Shown: positions 19,406 through 28,673 of the stretch, piece after piece | How the letters are laid out: each line of letters opens with the position of its first letter | How positions within the stretch are numbered: the stretch's first letter is position 1 | Assembly: GCA_020251025.1 (NCBI GenBank) | Contig: JADCDI010000075.1 | Span: 1-64,000 of the forward strand | Direction: 5' to 3' | Source: Rhodobacter sp. | Lineage (GTDB): Bacteria > Pseudomonadota > Alphaproteobacteria > Rhodobacterales > Rhodobacteraceae | DNA length: 64,000 nucleotides | Program-made: the position numbers and the translations under genes | Notes under the pieces: model-generated | Database searches by the model: none | What the model was told of the DNA's origin: nothing | Seen by the model: only the letters and a program-made list of their open reading frames with translations

Positions 19406-22400
19406 CGCGCCGCCCATCCCCCGCAGGCGGGGCGGCCCGCCTTGCCGCGCTGGCCTGTTCGGCGCTGGCGCTGGCCGCAGGGCAATCCGCCGCGCAGGAC
19501 TGTGTGGCGATGTCCAACTGCGTGCTGACGGTGGATGCCGGGGCGAATAGCGAAGGCATCACCAGCCTTCCGCCCGATCCCATGGGTGGCCCCGGCTTTT
19601 CGATCAGCATCGAAGGTGAGCCGCTGCAGGGCGCACCCGGCTTTGCCGACCGGCAGCGGCAGGCAGACATCGCCCTGGGCGAGGACGATGTTGACCTGCG
19701 CTTTGACGGGCTGGGCATCAGGCCCCGTCTGGATGTGCAGACGCTGGGCGAGGGGCCCTTTGCCCCCGGCCAGAGGGTGACCTTCCGCAGCCGGATGAAT
19801 TACCCCGCCTTTGTGACCGGGGGCGAGCTGCGCATCCTGGACCTGGACGCGCCGGGCGGGGCCAGAACGCTGTCCGTGCTGCCGCTTGCCCCGAATGCCG
19901 AGGTGACGGCGACCCTGCCGCAGGGGCGCACGCTGGCCTATGTTTACCGTGTCATGGACCGGAACCGGCGCTTTGATGAAACGCGCCCCGTGCTGCTGGG
20001 CACCTCGCAGGACCGGGGACTGACCGATCTGGCCAGCGAAGAACAGGGCACGGACGCGGCCGCGATCCGGCGTATCCCGGTGCGGGGCGGGGCGGTCACG
20101 GTCTTTGTGCAGAACCTGGCACCGGGAAGCAGGGTAGAGACGCTGGGCACCGTGGTAACGGCAGATCCGTCCGGCAAGGCCGTGATCCAGCGCGTTCTGC
20201 CGCCCGGCGCGCGCGGGATCGACGTGCGCGTGGTGCGTCCAGACGGGTCGGGGCAGACCATCCGCCGCGCCGTGACCATTCCCGCATCCGAATGGTTCTA
20301 TGTCGGTGTGGCCGACCTGGCCTTTGGGCGCAAGACCAATGGCGGGGACAACGGCGGGGGCGACAGCTATGGCACCGGGCGGCTGTCGGGCTATGCCAAG
20401 GGCACGACCGCATCCGGGGCGACGGTCACGCTGCAGGCCGACAGCGGCGAAGACGATCTTGATGATCTTTTCAGCAACATCCTGAACAAGGACCCGGATT
20501 CGATCCTGGACCGGCTGGACCCCGATCTGTCCTATCCGACCTATGGCGACGATTCCACGCTGGTCATCGACGCCCCGACTTCGGGCGGGTTCTATCTGAA
20601 GGTGGAAAAGGACGGCAATTTCGGCCTGTGGGGCGATTTCAAGTCGGTCACGCCGGGCACGGACCTTCTGCGCAACGAACGCACGCTGTACGGGGCGCAG
20701 ACCGTGCTGCAGACCGCAGGCGTGAACGGCGATGGCGCGCCGCGCCTGCGTTTCGAAGGCTATGCGGCCCAGCCCGACCAGCTTCCCCAGCGCGACGTGC
20801 TGCGCGGCACCGGCGGGTCTGTCTATTTCCTGTCGCGCCAGGACATCCTGCCGGGGTCGGAAACGCTGGCGGTTGAATTGCGCGATGCCGATACCCGGCG
20901 GGTGATTTCGCGCACCACCCTGGTTCAGGGCAAGGATTACGACATCAACTACACGCAAGGTGTCGTCACCCTTTACAGCCCGCTGTCGGGCTATGGCACC
21001 GGGGGGGGGCTGTTGTCGTCCAACCCCAACGGCGACGAGACGCTGAGCCTGGTCGCGCAGTATGAATGGCGCCCCGTTCTGGGCGATATCGAGGGCTATG
21101 CCTATGGCGCGCGGCTGACCTCGGGGATTGCCGACAACCTGCAGATCGGCGCAACCGCACAAAGCGACGATTCCGGCACCGCAGATCAGACGGCCTATGG
21201 GGTGGATCTGGCCTGGACGAAAAGCGACCGCACCTTTCTGAAGGCCGAGGTCGCGCGCACGGACGGACCGGGCTTTGGCTATGTCACCTCTTTGAACGGC
21301 GGCCTGACCGGCAATGAAACCGCCCCGCCGGATGGCAGCGGCACGGCCTATTCGCTGACCGCACAGGCCGCGCTGGACGAACTCTGGGCCGGGGGCGCCG
21401 GGACGGTCGGGGTCTATGTGCAAAGATTTGGGGCGGGGTTCTCCTCGCTTGACCGGCAGGTGACGGAACCGCAAACCCTGTGGGGCCTCAGCGCGGAGGT
21501 GCCCCTGTCGGCGGCCACCGGCCTGACGCTGAGCTATGACCATTCCGATCAGGACCCGGATGCGGCGCAGGACCGGGCGCAGATTCTGCTCGACCACCGG
21601 ATCAATGACCGGGTGGCGGTTGAGCTGGGCTACGGCCGTATCGACAGCACCGACCCCGGCGATACGGACGGCACCGGCACGCGGGACGATCTGGCGGCAC
21701 GGCTGATCCTGACCCCTTCGGAGATGTCCGAATGGTACGTCTTCGGCCAGGGGTCGCTGAACGTGACCGGCGATCTGGAAAGGGCCGACCGCGCCGGGAT
21801 CGGGGGCGAGGTCCTGCTTGACGGGTCGTGGTCGATCCGGGGCGAAGTGTCGGACGGGGCCACCGGCCCCGGCGGGCGCCTGCTGCTGGGACAGGACAGG
21901 GACGAGCAATCCAATGTCTATTTCGGCTATACGCTGGACCCCGACCGCACCGTTGACGACGTGGTGCTGACGGGGCGCGACCGTGGGCAGTTCGTGGCGG
22001 GCGGGCGGCGGCGCTACAGCGACAAGGTCACGGCCTTTGCCGAGAATACCTATGATCTGTTCGGGCAACAGCGGTCGCTGACATCGGCCTATGGCATCGA
22101 ATATGCCCGGTCACAGCGCATGGTCTACAGCGGGGCCATCGAATCCGGCGTCGTCAGCGGTGCGCCGGACGGGGATGTGGAACGCACCGCCCTGTCGCTG
22201 GGCCTGCGCTATGACGACGGGGAAGCGGTGAACACCCGGGCGCGCATCGAAGTCATCAATGACGACGGCCCCGACGGCAGGGTCAACACACTGCTGTTGT
22301 CGGGTCTTCTGCGCTATGAATTCAGCGATCAGTCCCGGATCGTGGCCGATCTGGACGCGATGTTCAACGATGCCGGGTCCGAGGCGCTGCCAAAAGGCGA

Positions 22401-22911
22401 CTACAGCGATCTTGTCATCGGCTATGCGTTCCGGCCCATCCTGGATGATCAGGTGAACCTTCTGGTGCGGTATCAGTATCTGGATGACATGTTCGGCCAG
22501 GCGGTGGATGGCGACCTTGGCGCAGGTCCGCTTCAGCGCAGCCACGTCTTCAGCCTTGATGCCGAATTCGATGTCTCGCCGCGCTGGACGCTGGGGGCAA
22601 AGCTGGGGGGACGGCTGACGCAAAGCGCTGTGGATGCGGACAACCCCTTCGCGTCGAATGATGCCTGGCTGGCGGTTGCCACGGCGCGCTATCACATCGT
22701 CAATGAATGGGACATGCTGCTGGAAGCCCGGAATCTGACGGCAATTCAGGCCGATACCGCAAACTTCGGGGCTTTGGTCGGCGTCTACAGGCAGGTGGGA
22801 CAAGCGGTGATGATTGGCGGGTCCTATAACTTCGGCAGTTTCTCGGATGATCTGACGGATCTTGTCGCCGATGATCGGGGGGCCGAGATCAACCTGATCG
22901 CAAGGTTCTGA
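19402..22911 (+). CDS. Outer-membrane beta-barrel protein partnered with the DUF11 protein
   Basis: 1169 residues with signal peptide 1-31 (cut likely after 'SAAQ'). An N-terminal beta-rich region (about 50-330) is followed by a plug-like stretch with 'VEKDGNFGLWGDF' and 'GKDYDINYTQGVVTL', a motif seen in proteins that accompany DUF11 adhesins. From about 530 to the end, alternating hydrophobic strands with short turns form a predicted large barrel, ending 'INLIARF'; the terminal Phe is the usual Bam recognition signal. An Asp/Asn-rich loop (about 310-318, 'NGGDNGGGD') may bind calcium. ATG overlaps the preceding stop (ATGA). Likely role: anchor or export pore for the DUF11 protein, by inference only; it does not look like a classical TonB receptor because I see no TonB box. 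Confidence 0.7.
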   Translation: MTRRPSPAGGAARLAALACSALALAAGQSAAQDCVAMSNCVLTVDAGANSEGITSLPPDPMGGPGFSISIEGEPLQGAPGFADRQRQADIALGEDDVDLRFDGLGIRPRLDVQTLGEGPFAPGQRVTFRSRMNYPAFVTGGELRILDLDAPGGARTLSVLPLAPNAEVTATLPQGRTLAYVYRVMDRNRRFDETRPVLLGTSQDRGLTDLASEEQGTDAAAIRRIPVRGGAVTVFVQNLAPGSRVETLGTVVTADPSGKAVIQRVLPPGARGIDVRVVRPDGSGQTIRRAVTIPASEWFYVGVADLAFGRKTNGGDNGGGDSYGTGRLSGYAKGTTASGATVTLQADSGEDDLDDLFSNILNKDPDSILDRLDPDLSYPTYGDDSTLVIDAPTSGGFYLKVEKDGNFGLWGDFKSVTPGTDLLRNERTLYGAQTVLQTAGVNGDGAPRLRFEGYAAQPDQLPQRDVLRGTGGSVYFLSRQDILPGSETLAVELRDADTRRVISRTTLVQGKDYDINYTQGVVTLYSPLSGYGTGGGLLSSNPNGDETLSLVAQYEWRPVLGDIEGYAYGARLTSGIADNLQIGATAQSDDSGTADQTAYGVDLAWTKSDRTFLKAEVARTDGPGFGYVTSLNGGLTGNETAPPDGSGTAYSLTAQAALDELWAGGAGTVGVYVQRFGAGFSSLDRQVTEPQTLWGLSAEVPLSAATGLTLSYDHSDQDPDAAQDRAQILLDHRINDRVAVELGYGRIDSTDPGDTDGTGTRDDLAARLILTPSEMSEWYVFGQGSLNVTGDLERADRAGIGGEVLLDGSWSIRGEVSDGATGPGGRLLLGQDRDEQSNVYFGYTLDPDRTVDDVVLTGRDRGQFVAGGRRRYSDKVTAFAENTYDLFGQQRSLTSAYGIEYARSQRMVYSGAIESGVVSGAPDGDVERTALSLGLRYDDGEAVNTRARIEVINDDGPDGRVNTLLLSGLLRYEFSDQSRIVADLDAMFNDAGSEALPKGDYSDLVIGYAFRPILDDQVNLLVRYQYLDDMFGQAVDGDLGAGPLQRSHVFSLDAEFDVSPRWTLGAKLGGRLTQSAVDADNPFASNDAWLAVATARYHIVNEWDMLLEARNLTAIQADTANFGALVGVYRQVGQAVMIGGSYNFGSFSDDLTDLVADDRGAEINLIARF

Positions 22912-23188
22912 TCCGGGGTTCGCCCGGCACTGTCCGGGGCTGCGCCTGCGGCCCGGGTCAGCGGCGGGAAACCGCAAGATGCGGCATATCTCCGGCACCC
23001 CCCGTCACGGTCCCCGGACAGGCGGGCCCGGACCGGGCGTTTGCGCCGCAGGCTGGCCCCGGGTGCCAGAGCGGTGGGAAATGCCTTGCCGCCGGGTGCA
23101 ATTCCCCCGCCGGGCCGTCTTGGCAACAGGCGCAAAGAAGGTAGGGTGGCCCGAAAGGACAGTGCCGCACCGGACGGGGGAAAGGGCC

Positions 23189-23968
23189 ATGGATTCGGGC
23201 AACGACGCCTACAAGCCCGCGCAGATCGCGGACCTGATTGAAACGGTCGGTGTCGCCAAGGCCGCCCTGCCCCTGGGGCAGATGCTGGCGCTGGCGATTC
23301 TGGCGGGGGCTTTCATTGGCTTCGGGGCCGCAGCCTATACCATGGTCATGACCGGGGCTGATTTGGCCTTTGGCCCGGCGCGCCTCTTGGGCGGGGTGGT
23401 GTTTTCGCTGGGCCTGATCCTTGTGCTGGTGGGCGGGGCAGAGCTCTTCACCGGCAATGCCCTGATGACGATGGCTTTTGTTGACGGCAAGATCACCCTT
23501 GCCGCGCTGTTGCGCAACTGGACGGCGGTCTATCTGGGCAACCTGATCGGGGCCGTGGCACTGGCCGTGGCCTTTGCCCTGTCGGGCCTGCTGGATGCGC
23601 CCTTCGGGACGACCGCCCAGAGGATTGCCCAGGGCAAGGTCGCCCTTGGGCCGGCCGAGGCTGTGGTCCGCGGGGCGCTGTGCAATGCGCTGGTCTGTCT
23701 TGCGGTCTGGCTCAGCTTTTCCGCGCGGTCCACGACGGACCGGATCCTTGCCCTGCTCTGGCCGGTTTCCGCCTTTGTGCTGCTGGGGTTGGAACACAGT
23801 GTCGCCAATATGTATCTGCTGCCCGCCGGTATTCTGGCCGGTGCCGACATCGGCGGCGCTGCGGTTGCGCGGAACCTGATCTGGGTCAGCCTTGGCAATA
23901 TCGTCGGCGGGGCGGGCGGGGTGGCCCTGGCCTATCGCTATGCCTTCCTGTTCCGCCGCGCCGCCTGA
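23189..23968 (+). CDS. Formate/nitrite transporter (FNT) family channel
   Basis: 259 residues with six hydrophobic segments, the FNT fold of FocA/NirC. Seen: N-terminal 'YKPAQIADLIETVGVAKA', first helix 'ALAILAGAFIGFGA', the re-entrant region 'LVGGAELFTGNALMT', the second-half 'GALCNALVCLAVWL' with the conserved Asn, and 'LGLEHSVANMYLLPAG', whose central His is the conserved channel His. The pentameric inner-membrane channel would pass formate, nitrite or similar anions; the substrate cannot be told from sequence. Start ATG 23189 follows GGAAAGG. It stands alone: no formate dehydrogenase or nitrite reductase gene is near. It converges with cobF. Confidence 0.88.
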   Translation: MDSGNDAYKPAQIADLIETVGVAKAALPLGQMLALAILAGAFIGFGAAAYTMVMTGADLAFGPARLLGGVVFSLGLILVLVGGAELFTGNALMTMAFVDGKITLAALLRNWTAVYLGNLIGAVALAVAFALSGLLDAPFGTTAQRIAQGKVALGPAEAVVRGALCNALVCLAVWLSFSARSTTDRILALLWPVSAFVLLGLEHSVANMYLLPAGILAGADIGGAAVARNLIWVSLGNIVGGAGGVALAYRYAFLFRRAA

Positions 23969-24046
23969 CGGCTGCGGGGGCGCATCGCCGCAGGCACCGC
24001 CACAGCACAGGCCGCGCGGCGCGGCGCGGCAGAGTTTGCGCTTGCG

Positions 24047-24811
24047 TCAGTCACCGTCCGGTTCGCGCCGCAACAGATAGATGTCCATGATCCAGCCGTG
24101 CCGCGCCCGCGCCGCCGCCCTGTCGTGCAGGATGCGCGGGCCGGTTTGCAACAGCGGGCCTGCATGCAGAATCTGGTGGGGCATCCCGAGGTAGGCCGCC
24201 CAGTAGATGGTTATGCCCTGCGGGTTGACAGCATCAAAGGCCCCGCCGCTGTCCAGCATGACAGCGACCGATTCCGCCCCGGCAGGCCAGCCCTTTTCGC
24301 GCAGATTGCGGCCCGTGGTGATCACGGCCGGGGCTCCCGGCTGGGTAAGGGGAATGGCGTGAACAGCCGTCAGAAGCTGCAGGCTGGTCAGGCCGGGGAT
24401 GACGGTAATGCCAAGGTCGATACCGCCCGATTGGACCCGCGCGGCGATGCGCAGGCTGGAATCATACAGCGACGGATCGCCCCAGACCAAAAGCGCCGCA
24501 CGCCCGCCCTGCGGCAGGTGGCGCAGCAAAAGGCCGGTCCACAAGGTGGCAATGGCATTATGCCAGGCATTCACACCGTCCAGATAGGCCGGGGTGGCGG
24601 CGTCCCTGACCGGCAGATCAAATTCGACGATCTGCGTTGCGGCACCGGCATGGCGGTTGCAGATCTGCCGCCGCAACTCTGCCAGGTCGCTTTTGTCCGC
24701 GCCCTTGCGCGGCAGCAGCACAAGGTCGCAGGTCTGCAAAACGCTGACCGCCTGCAACGTCAGATGATCGGGATTGCCCGTCCCGATCCCGATCAGGGCA
24801 AGGTCAATCAT
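24047..24811 (-). CDS. cobF: Precorrin-6A synthase (deacetylating) CobF
   Basis: 254-residue SAM-dependent methyltransferase of the aerobic corrin pathway. CobF methylates C-1 of precorrin-5 and releases acetate, giving precorrin-6A. N-terminal 'LALIGIGTGNPDHLTLQAV' is the canonical opening of the family, with 'VLLPRKGADKSDLAELRR' and 'ALLVWGDPSLYDSSLRI' (the SAM-binding GDPxxY-type motif) following. It lies downstream of the CbiM-like gene (68-bp gap), apart from the main cob operon, and is therefore likely under the riboswitch at 25632-25792. Confidence 0.92.
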   Translation of the reverse strand: MIDLALIGIGTGNPDHLTLQAVSVLQTCDLVLLPRKGADKSDLAELRRQICNRHAGAATQIVEFDLPVRDAATPAYLDGVNAWHNAIATLWTGLLLRHLPQGGRAALLVWGDPSLYDSSLRIAARVQSGGIDLGITVIPGLTSLQLLTAVHAIPLTQPGAPAVITTGRNLREKGWPAGAESVAVMLDSGGAFDAVNPQGITIYWAAYLGMPHQILHAGPLLQTGPRILHDRAAARARHGWIMDIYLLRREPDGD

Positions 24812-24879
24812 ATTGGGTCAGGGCCGCCGGTGGGGCGCGCCCGGCAGGGGCACGCCCGGCGGTGGGTTCTGTTCAAGGA

Positions 24880-25554
24880 TCAGGCGTAAAGGCGGCGGGT
24901 GGCAAGCAGCGCCGTTCCCGGACGCCCGCGCAGGGCCTTGGCCCCGGCCAGAACGGCCATGTCGATCAACGGCTCCAGCAGCAGGACCGTCATATAGGCC
25001 GCGCCAAAGGTTGCGACCGACTGCAGCGTCGCTGCGGAAAGACCCTGGCCATAGATTGTCCAGAACGCGACCCAGGATACGATAGACCCCTGGAACACCA
25101 GCGACAGCCTGAAGACATGCGCATAGGACAGATCGACATAGGCAAGGTCCGCCGGAATGACGCGCCGCGCCACTTCCCGCATCGCGAACAGGGCGGCCAG
25201 CAGCGTGGTCACATTCATGCCAAGCTGTGGCAGGTCGGCAGGCGATACGAAAAACGACTGGATCATCAGGCCCGCGACCAGGCCGATTGCCGTCGGTGCC
25301 GCCCCGAAGATCAGGAAAAGCGACGAGCCGAGGATCAGGTGCACCTCGGACACGCCGACGGGCACGTGCGGAAAAACCTCGAAGAAGACAAAGACCAGAA
25401 CCGTGGCAATGGCACCGCGCAGGATCAGCGACGGCAGGCCATCGACGCGGACATGCTCAAAGGCCAGTTTGGCCGCAAAGGCGGCACCGGTCGCGGCCGT
25501 GGCATAGGACAGAACGATCTTGGTGCTGTCGACCAATCCTGGTTCGATGTGCAT
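24880..25554 (-). CDS. CbiM-like cobalt transporter membrane component
   Basis: 224 residues with about six to seven hydrophobic segments. The N-terminus MHIEPG has the His at position 2 that in CbiM/NikM helps bind the metal, and 'VGVSEVHLILGSSLFLIFG' is the CbiM core. Energy-coupling-factor transporters usually also need CbiN, CbiQ and CbiO; none is in the window. Start ATG 25554 (AAGGAG upstream) was chosen because the MHI end is functional in this family; upstream in-frame codons run into the riboswitch. First gene after the riboswitch, followed by cobF. Role: probable Co2+ uptake for corrin synthesis. Confidence 0.82.
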   Translation of the reverse strand: MHIEPGLVDSTKIVLSYATAATGAAFAAKLAFEHVRVDGLPSLILRGAIATVLVFVFFEVFPHVPVGVSEVHLILGSSLFLIFGAAPTAIGLVAGLMIQSFFVSPADLPQLGMNVTTLLAALFAMREVARRVIPADLAYVDLSYAHVFRLSLVFQGSIVSWVAFWTIYGQGLSAATLQSVATFGAAYMTVLLLEPLIDMAVLAGAKALRGRPGTALLATRRLYA

Positions 25555-25607
25555 GTCAGCGTCTCCTTGCACCGCATACACCCCGTGCAGCGGCATGGAT
25601 GAAAGGT

Positions 25608-25621
25608 GGGGCAGAGGCCCC
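25608..25621 (-). promoter_or_regulatory. Candidate expression-platform hairpin of riboswitch 1
   Basis: Reading on the minus strand: GGGGC, loop CTCT, GCCCC, then ACCTTTC. It lies between the aptamer and the Shine-Dalgarno of the CbiM-like gene, and could act as terminator stem or sequestering element. Confidence 0.45.
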
Positions 25622-25631
25622 GGTTGCCGTT

Positions 25632-25792
25632 CTCGGGCCGGTCTCCGGGCTTGCGAGCGGGATGGTCCCGGGCCGCCCCGCCTTCCCGCGCATGGCCGCG
25701 CAGTGGCACGATGGGGGGCCTTCACTCGCCTACCGTTGCGGGGGCAGCGCCGGATTTGATGCCCCAGGCACCGGACCGGCTTCCCGTTTCAT
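25632..25792 (-). promoter_or_regulatory. Cobalamin riboswitch 1 (upstream of CbiM-like gene and cobF)
   Basis: Minus-strand RNA carries the conserved elements in order: GGGAAGCCGG; AATCCGGCGCTGCCCCCGC; AACGGTAGGCGAG; the B12-box-type GCCACTG (25701-25707); CGGGAAGGCGGGG; and CGCAAGCCCGGAGACCGGCC. This is a textbook adenosylcobalamin aptamer. It should lower expression of cobalt uptake and cobF when cobalamin is plentiful. Confidence 0.93.
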
Positions 25793-25865
25793 CCCCCGGG
25801 ATCAGCCGGGGGACACCGTCGAACCCCTTCTTGTTAACATGCTGCGGCAAGGCGTCAATCGCGGT

Positions 25866-26594
25866 TCACGACATTTCGCCATCTGCCAGCGGCCCGTAGA
25901 GGATCAGCGCCGGCGCGGCCGAGGCCTGCGCAGCCAGGACTGCCGCAAGGCCGCCGATGGTGTCGCGGCTCAGGCGCTGGTCGGGGTGGCTGACGTTTTC
26001 CGCCAGAAGGCAGGGCGTCCCGGCCGGCAGGCCATGGGCGATCAGGGCCGCCACCAGGGCCGGGAAGGTGCGCTTGGGCATGAAGACTGCGGTCGTGGCA
26101 AGGGGGTCTGCCAGGGCCGTCAGGTTCAGATCGGCCGGCAGCGCGCCGGTCACGTCATGGCCGGTGACGAACTGCAGCCGCCGTGCGGTCAGCCGGCGCG
26201 TCAGCGGAATCAGGGCGGCGGCGGCGGCGGCGGTGGCCGAGGTGACGCCGGGGATCACCTCGAACGGAATGGCGGCGGTGCGCAGGGCTGTCATCTCTTC
26301 CTCCAGCCGCCCGAAGATGGCCGGGTCCCCGGATTTCAGCCGCACCACCCGGGCACCGGCCTTGGCATAGTCCACCAGAAGGCGGCTGACATGATCCTGC
26401 CGGGGCGAGGGGCGGCCTGCGCGCTTGCCCACCGCCACCAGATCTGCCCCGGCGCGGGCATGTTCCAGGATCGGGCCGGACGACAGATCGTCATAAAGCA
26501 CCGCATCCGCCGCCTTGAGGCGGTTCACCGCCTTCAGCGTCAGAAGTTCGGGGTCCCCCGGACCCGAGCCGACGAAAGAGACAAAGCCGGTCAT
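25866..26594 (-). CDS. cobA: Uroporphyrinogen-III C-methyltransferase CobA
   Basis: 242-residue SUMT: two SAM-dependent methylations (C-2, C-7) turn uroporphyrinogen III into precorrin-2, the entry to cobalamin and siroheme. Seen: 'FVGSGPGDPELLTLKA' (SAM-binding loop), 'VLYDDLSSG', 'VRLKSGDPAIFGR', 'VIPGVTSATAAAA' and 'RRLQFVTGHDVTG'. No CysG-like dehydrogenase/ferrochelatase half. Last gene of the long minus-strand operon; its ATG overlaps the cobB stop (ATGA). Its 3' end lies about 70 bases from the start of riboswitch 1. Confidence 0.94.
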   Translation of the reverse strand: MTGFVSFVGSGPGDPELLTLKAVNRLKAADAVLYDDLSSGPILEHARAGADLVAVGKRAGRPSPRQDHVSRLLVDYAKAGARVVRLKSGDPAIFGRLEEEMTALRTAAIPFEVIPGVTSATAAAAAALIPLTRRLTARRLQFVTGHDVTGALPADLNLTALADPLATTAVFMPKRTFPALVAALIAHGLPAGTPCLLAENVSHPDQRLSRDTIGGLAAVLAAQASAAPALILYGPLADGEMS

Positions 26595-27904
26595 GGCGCC
26601 TCTGCGATGAGGTGAAAGAAGGTGCCGCTGACCTGGCCGCGATGCGATCCGGTCTCGGGCACCGGGGCGCCGTCGGCATCGGTCACGCGGGCAAGGGGGG
26701 CATCGGGCTGCTCCAGGATCGTGGAATAGTGAAACTCATGCCCGCGCAGCGCAGTGCCCGCCGCCGCGCCGGGAAGCGCTGACAGCAGCTCGGCGCGCCG
26801 GTAGCCCAGGTGCATCCGCCGCGTCTGGTAGCTGGTCACCAGCCCCAAAAGCCCCGCCATCCGGTGCCGCCTGCCGTCCTTGTCGATCAGCGCCTGTCCC
26901 AGCGCCATGTAGCCGCCGCATTCGCCGTGTACGGGTCGCGTTTCGGCAAAGCGGCGCAGCCCCTGGCGAAACCGGTCGGCGGCAGCCAGGGTGCCCGCGT
27001 GCAGTTCGGGGTATCCGCCCGGCAGCCAGCACAGCTCTGCCGACGGATCGGGGGCCTGATCTGCCAGGGGCGAGAAGGGCAGAATGGCCGCCCCGCCCGC
27101 GCGCCATCCGGCCAGCAGATGCGGATAGGTGAAGGAAAACGCGGCATCCTGCGCCAGCGCGATGCGCTGCGCGGGCGGGCGCGGCAGGGGGCCGGGCAGC
27201 ACAGGGCGCGTGGCCCCGGCACAGCCGCGCAGCGCCGCCAGATCGACATGCGTGCGCAAAAAGGCGGCATAGGCCGTGATCGCCGTTTCAAGATCGGGGT
27301 GTTCGGCCGCCTGCACCAGGCCCAGGTGGCGTTCGGGCAGGGTCAGGTCGCCGCGACGCGGCAGCGCCCCCAGAAGGGTGATGCCCGCCGCCTCCATCCC
27401 CAGCCGCGCCAGCCGTTCATGCCGGGCGCTGGCGACCCGGTTCAGGATCACGCCGGCAAAGGGCACGTCGGGCCGGTAGCGCGCAAATCCCAGCGCCACG
27501 GCGGCAGCCGATTGCGCCTGCCCGCCCGCGTCAATCACCAGCACCACGGGCCAGCCCATCCGTGCCGCCACTTCGGCGCTGGCCCCGGTGCCGCTGGCCC
27601 CGCGCAGGGCCACGCCGTCGTAAAGCCCCATCGACCCTTCGGCGATGCAGATGTCCGCCCCCCGTGCCCCGGCCGCAATCGCATCGAGGAGACCCCCGTC
27701 CATCGCCCAGGTGTCCAGGTTGAAGCTGGCGCGCCCGGCGGCCGCGCGGTGAAAGGCGGGGTCGATGTAATCCGGCCCGCTTTTGAACGGCTGCACGGCC
27801 AGACCATCCTCGGACAGGGCCCGCAGCAGCCCCAGCATGACCGTGGTCTTTCCCGTGCCCGAGGCCGGGGCCGAGATCATAAGGCCGGGCGGCAGATCAG
27901 CCAT
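26591..27904 (-). CDS. cobB: Hydrogenobyrinic acid a,c-diamide synthase CobB
   Basis: 437-residue glutamine-dependent amidase. N-terminal dethiobiotin-synthetase-like domain: P-loop '[12 protein letters not shown]' (about 12-23), '[12 protein letters not shown]' and 'EGSMGLYDG'. C-terminal class I glutamine amidotransferase domain: nucleophile region '[11 protein letters not shown]' and the final His in 'HEFHYSTI'. It amidates the a and c side chains using ATP and Gln. It overlaps cobM (start 27904 within the cobM 3' end) and cobA, so it is tightly coupled. Confidence 0.93.
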   Translation of the reverse strand: MADLPPGLMISAPASGTGKTTVMLGLLRALSEDGLAVQPFKSGPDYIDPAFHRAAAGRASFNLDTWAMDGGLLDAIAAGARGADICIAEGSMGLYDGVALRGASGTGASAEVAARMGWPVVLVIDAGGQAQSAAAVALGFARYRPDVPFAGVILNRVASARHERLARLGMEAAGITLLGALPRRGDLTLPERHLGLVQAAEHPDLETAITAYAAFLRTHVDLAALRGCAGATRPVLPGPLPRPPAQRIALAQDAAFSFTYPHLLAGWRAGGAAILPFSPLADQAPDPSAELCWLPGGYPELHAGTLAAADRFRQGLRRFAETRPVHGECGGYMALGQALIDKDGRRHRMAGLLGLVTSYQTRRMHLGYRRAELLSALPGAAAGTALRGHEFHYSTILEQPDAPLARVTDADGAPVPETGSHRGQVSGTFFHLIAEAP

Positions 27905-28673
27905 CGGCGCGTCCGCGCGCGCCCCCGGGGCGGAACCGCCGGTCGTAGCCGGTGGAATAAAGGCGGCTTTCTTCGAAACCCTCGGCAGCAAGCGCAGGGC
28001 CGACCAGGATCAGCGCGGTGCGCTCCACCCCCTCGCCCATGGCGGCCGCGATGGTGGACAGCGTGGCGCACACGATCCGCTGATCCGGCCAGCTGGCGCG
28101 GTAAACCACCGCCACCGGGCAGTCCGCACCATAATCGGGGGTCAGGTCGGCCACCACCTGTGCCAGGTTGTGGATCGACAGATGCACGGCCAGCGTGGCC
28201 CCGGTGCGGGCGAAATTGGCCAGCGTTTCGCCCGCAGGCATGGCAGAGGCGCGCCCCGGCGTGCGCGTCAGCACCACCGATTGCGCCAGTCCCGGCAGGG
28301 TGAGTTCCGTCTGCAGCGCGGCAGCGGCGGCGGCAAAAGACGGAACACCCGGCGTCACCGTAAAGGCAATGCCCAGGGCGCGCAGGCGGCGCAACTGTTC
28401 GCCCATCGCCGACCAGACCGACAGATCCCCCGAATGCAGCCGTGCCACATCCTGACCCGCCCGATGGGCGGCCAGAATCTCGGCCATGATCGCGTCAAGG
28501 TCCATCGGGGCGGTGTTGATGATGCGTGCCCCGGGCGGGCAGTGGCCCAGAACCTCTTGCGGCACCAGAGAGCCTGCATAAAGGCAGACCGGGCTTTGCG
28601 CGATCAGGTCGCGTCCGCGCAGCGTCAGAAGATCTGGCGCGCCGGGACCGGCGCCGATGAAGTGAACGGTCAT
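27897..28673 (-). CDS. cobM: Precorrin-4 C(11)-methyltransferase CobM
   Basis: 258 residues, TP_methylase fold. '[18 protein letters not shown]' is the SAM-binding start; '[12 protein letters not shown]', '[17 protein letters not shown]', '[15 protein letters not shown]' and '[10 protein letters not shown]' are CobM/CbiF hallmarks. It methylates C-11 of precorrin-4 to give precorrin-5, the CobF substrate. Start ATG 28673 overlaps the cobE stop by 4 bases; the 3' end overlaps the cobB start by 8 bases. Confidence 0.94.
   Translation of the reverse strand: MTVHFIGAGPGAPDLLTLRGRDLIAQSPVCLYAGSLVPQEVLGHCPPGARIINTAPMDLDAIMAEILAAHRAGQDVARLHSGDLSVWSAMGEQLRRLRALGIAFTVTPGVPSFAAAAAALQTELTLPGLAQSVVLTRTPGRASAMPAGETLANFARTGATLAVHLSIHNLAQVVADLTPDYGADCPVAVVYRASWPDQRIVCATLSTIAAAMGEGVERTALILVGPALAAEGFEESRLYSTGYDRRFRPGGARGRADG

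Noticed and set aside
19348-22068. 906-codon open frame antisense to the barrel gene
   Set aside because: It lies wholly inside a well-supported gene in the opposite direction, has low-complexity composition and no family resemblance. High GC produces such frames.
23070-23140. Stretch with GGGAAA and GGGTGCAATTCC before the FNT gene that recalls a cobalamin aptamer
   Set aside because: The B12 box and the remaining conserved elements seen in the two true riboswitches are missing.
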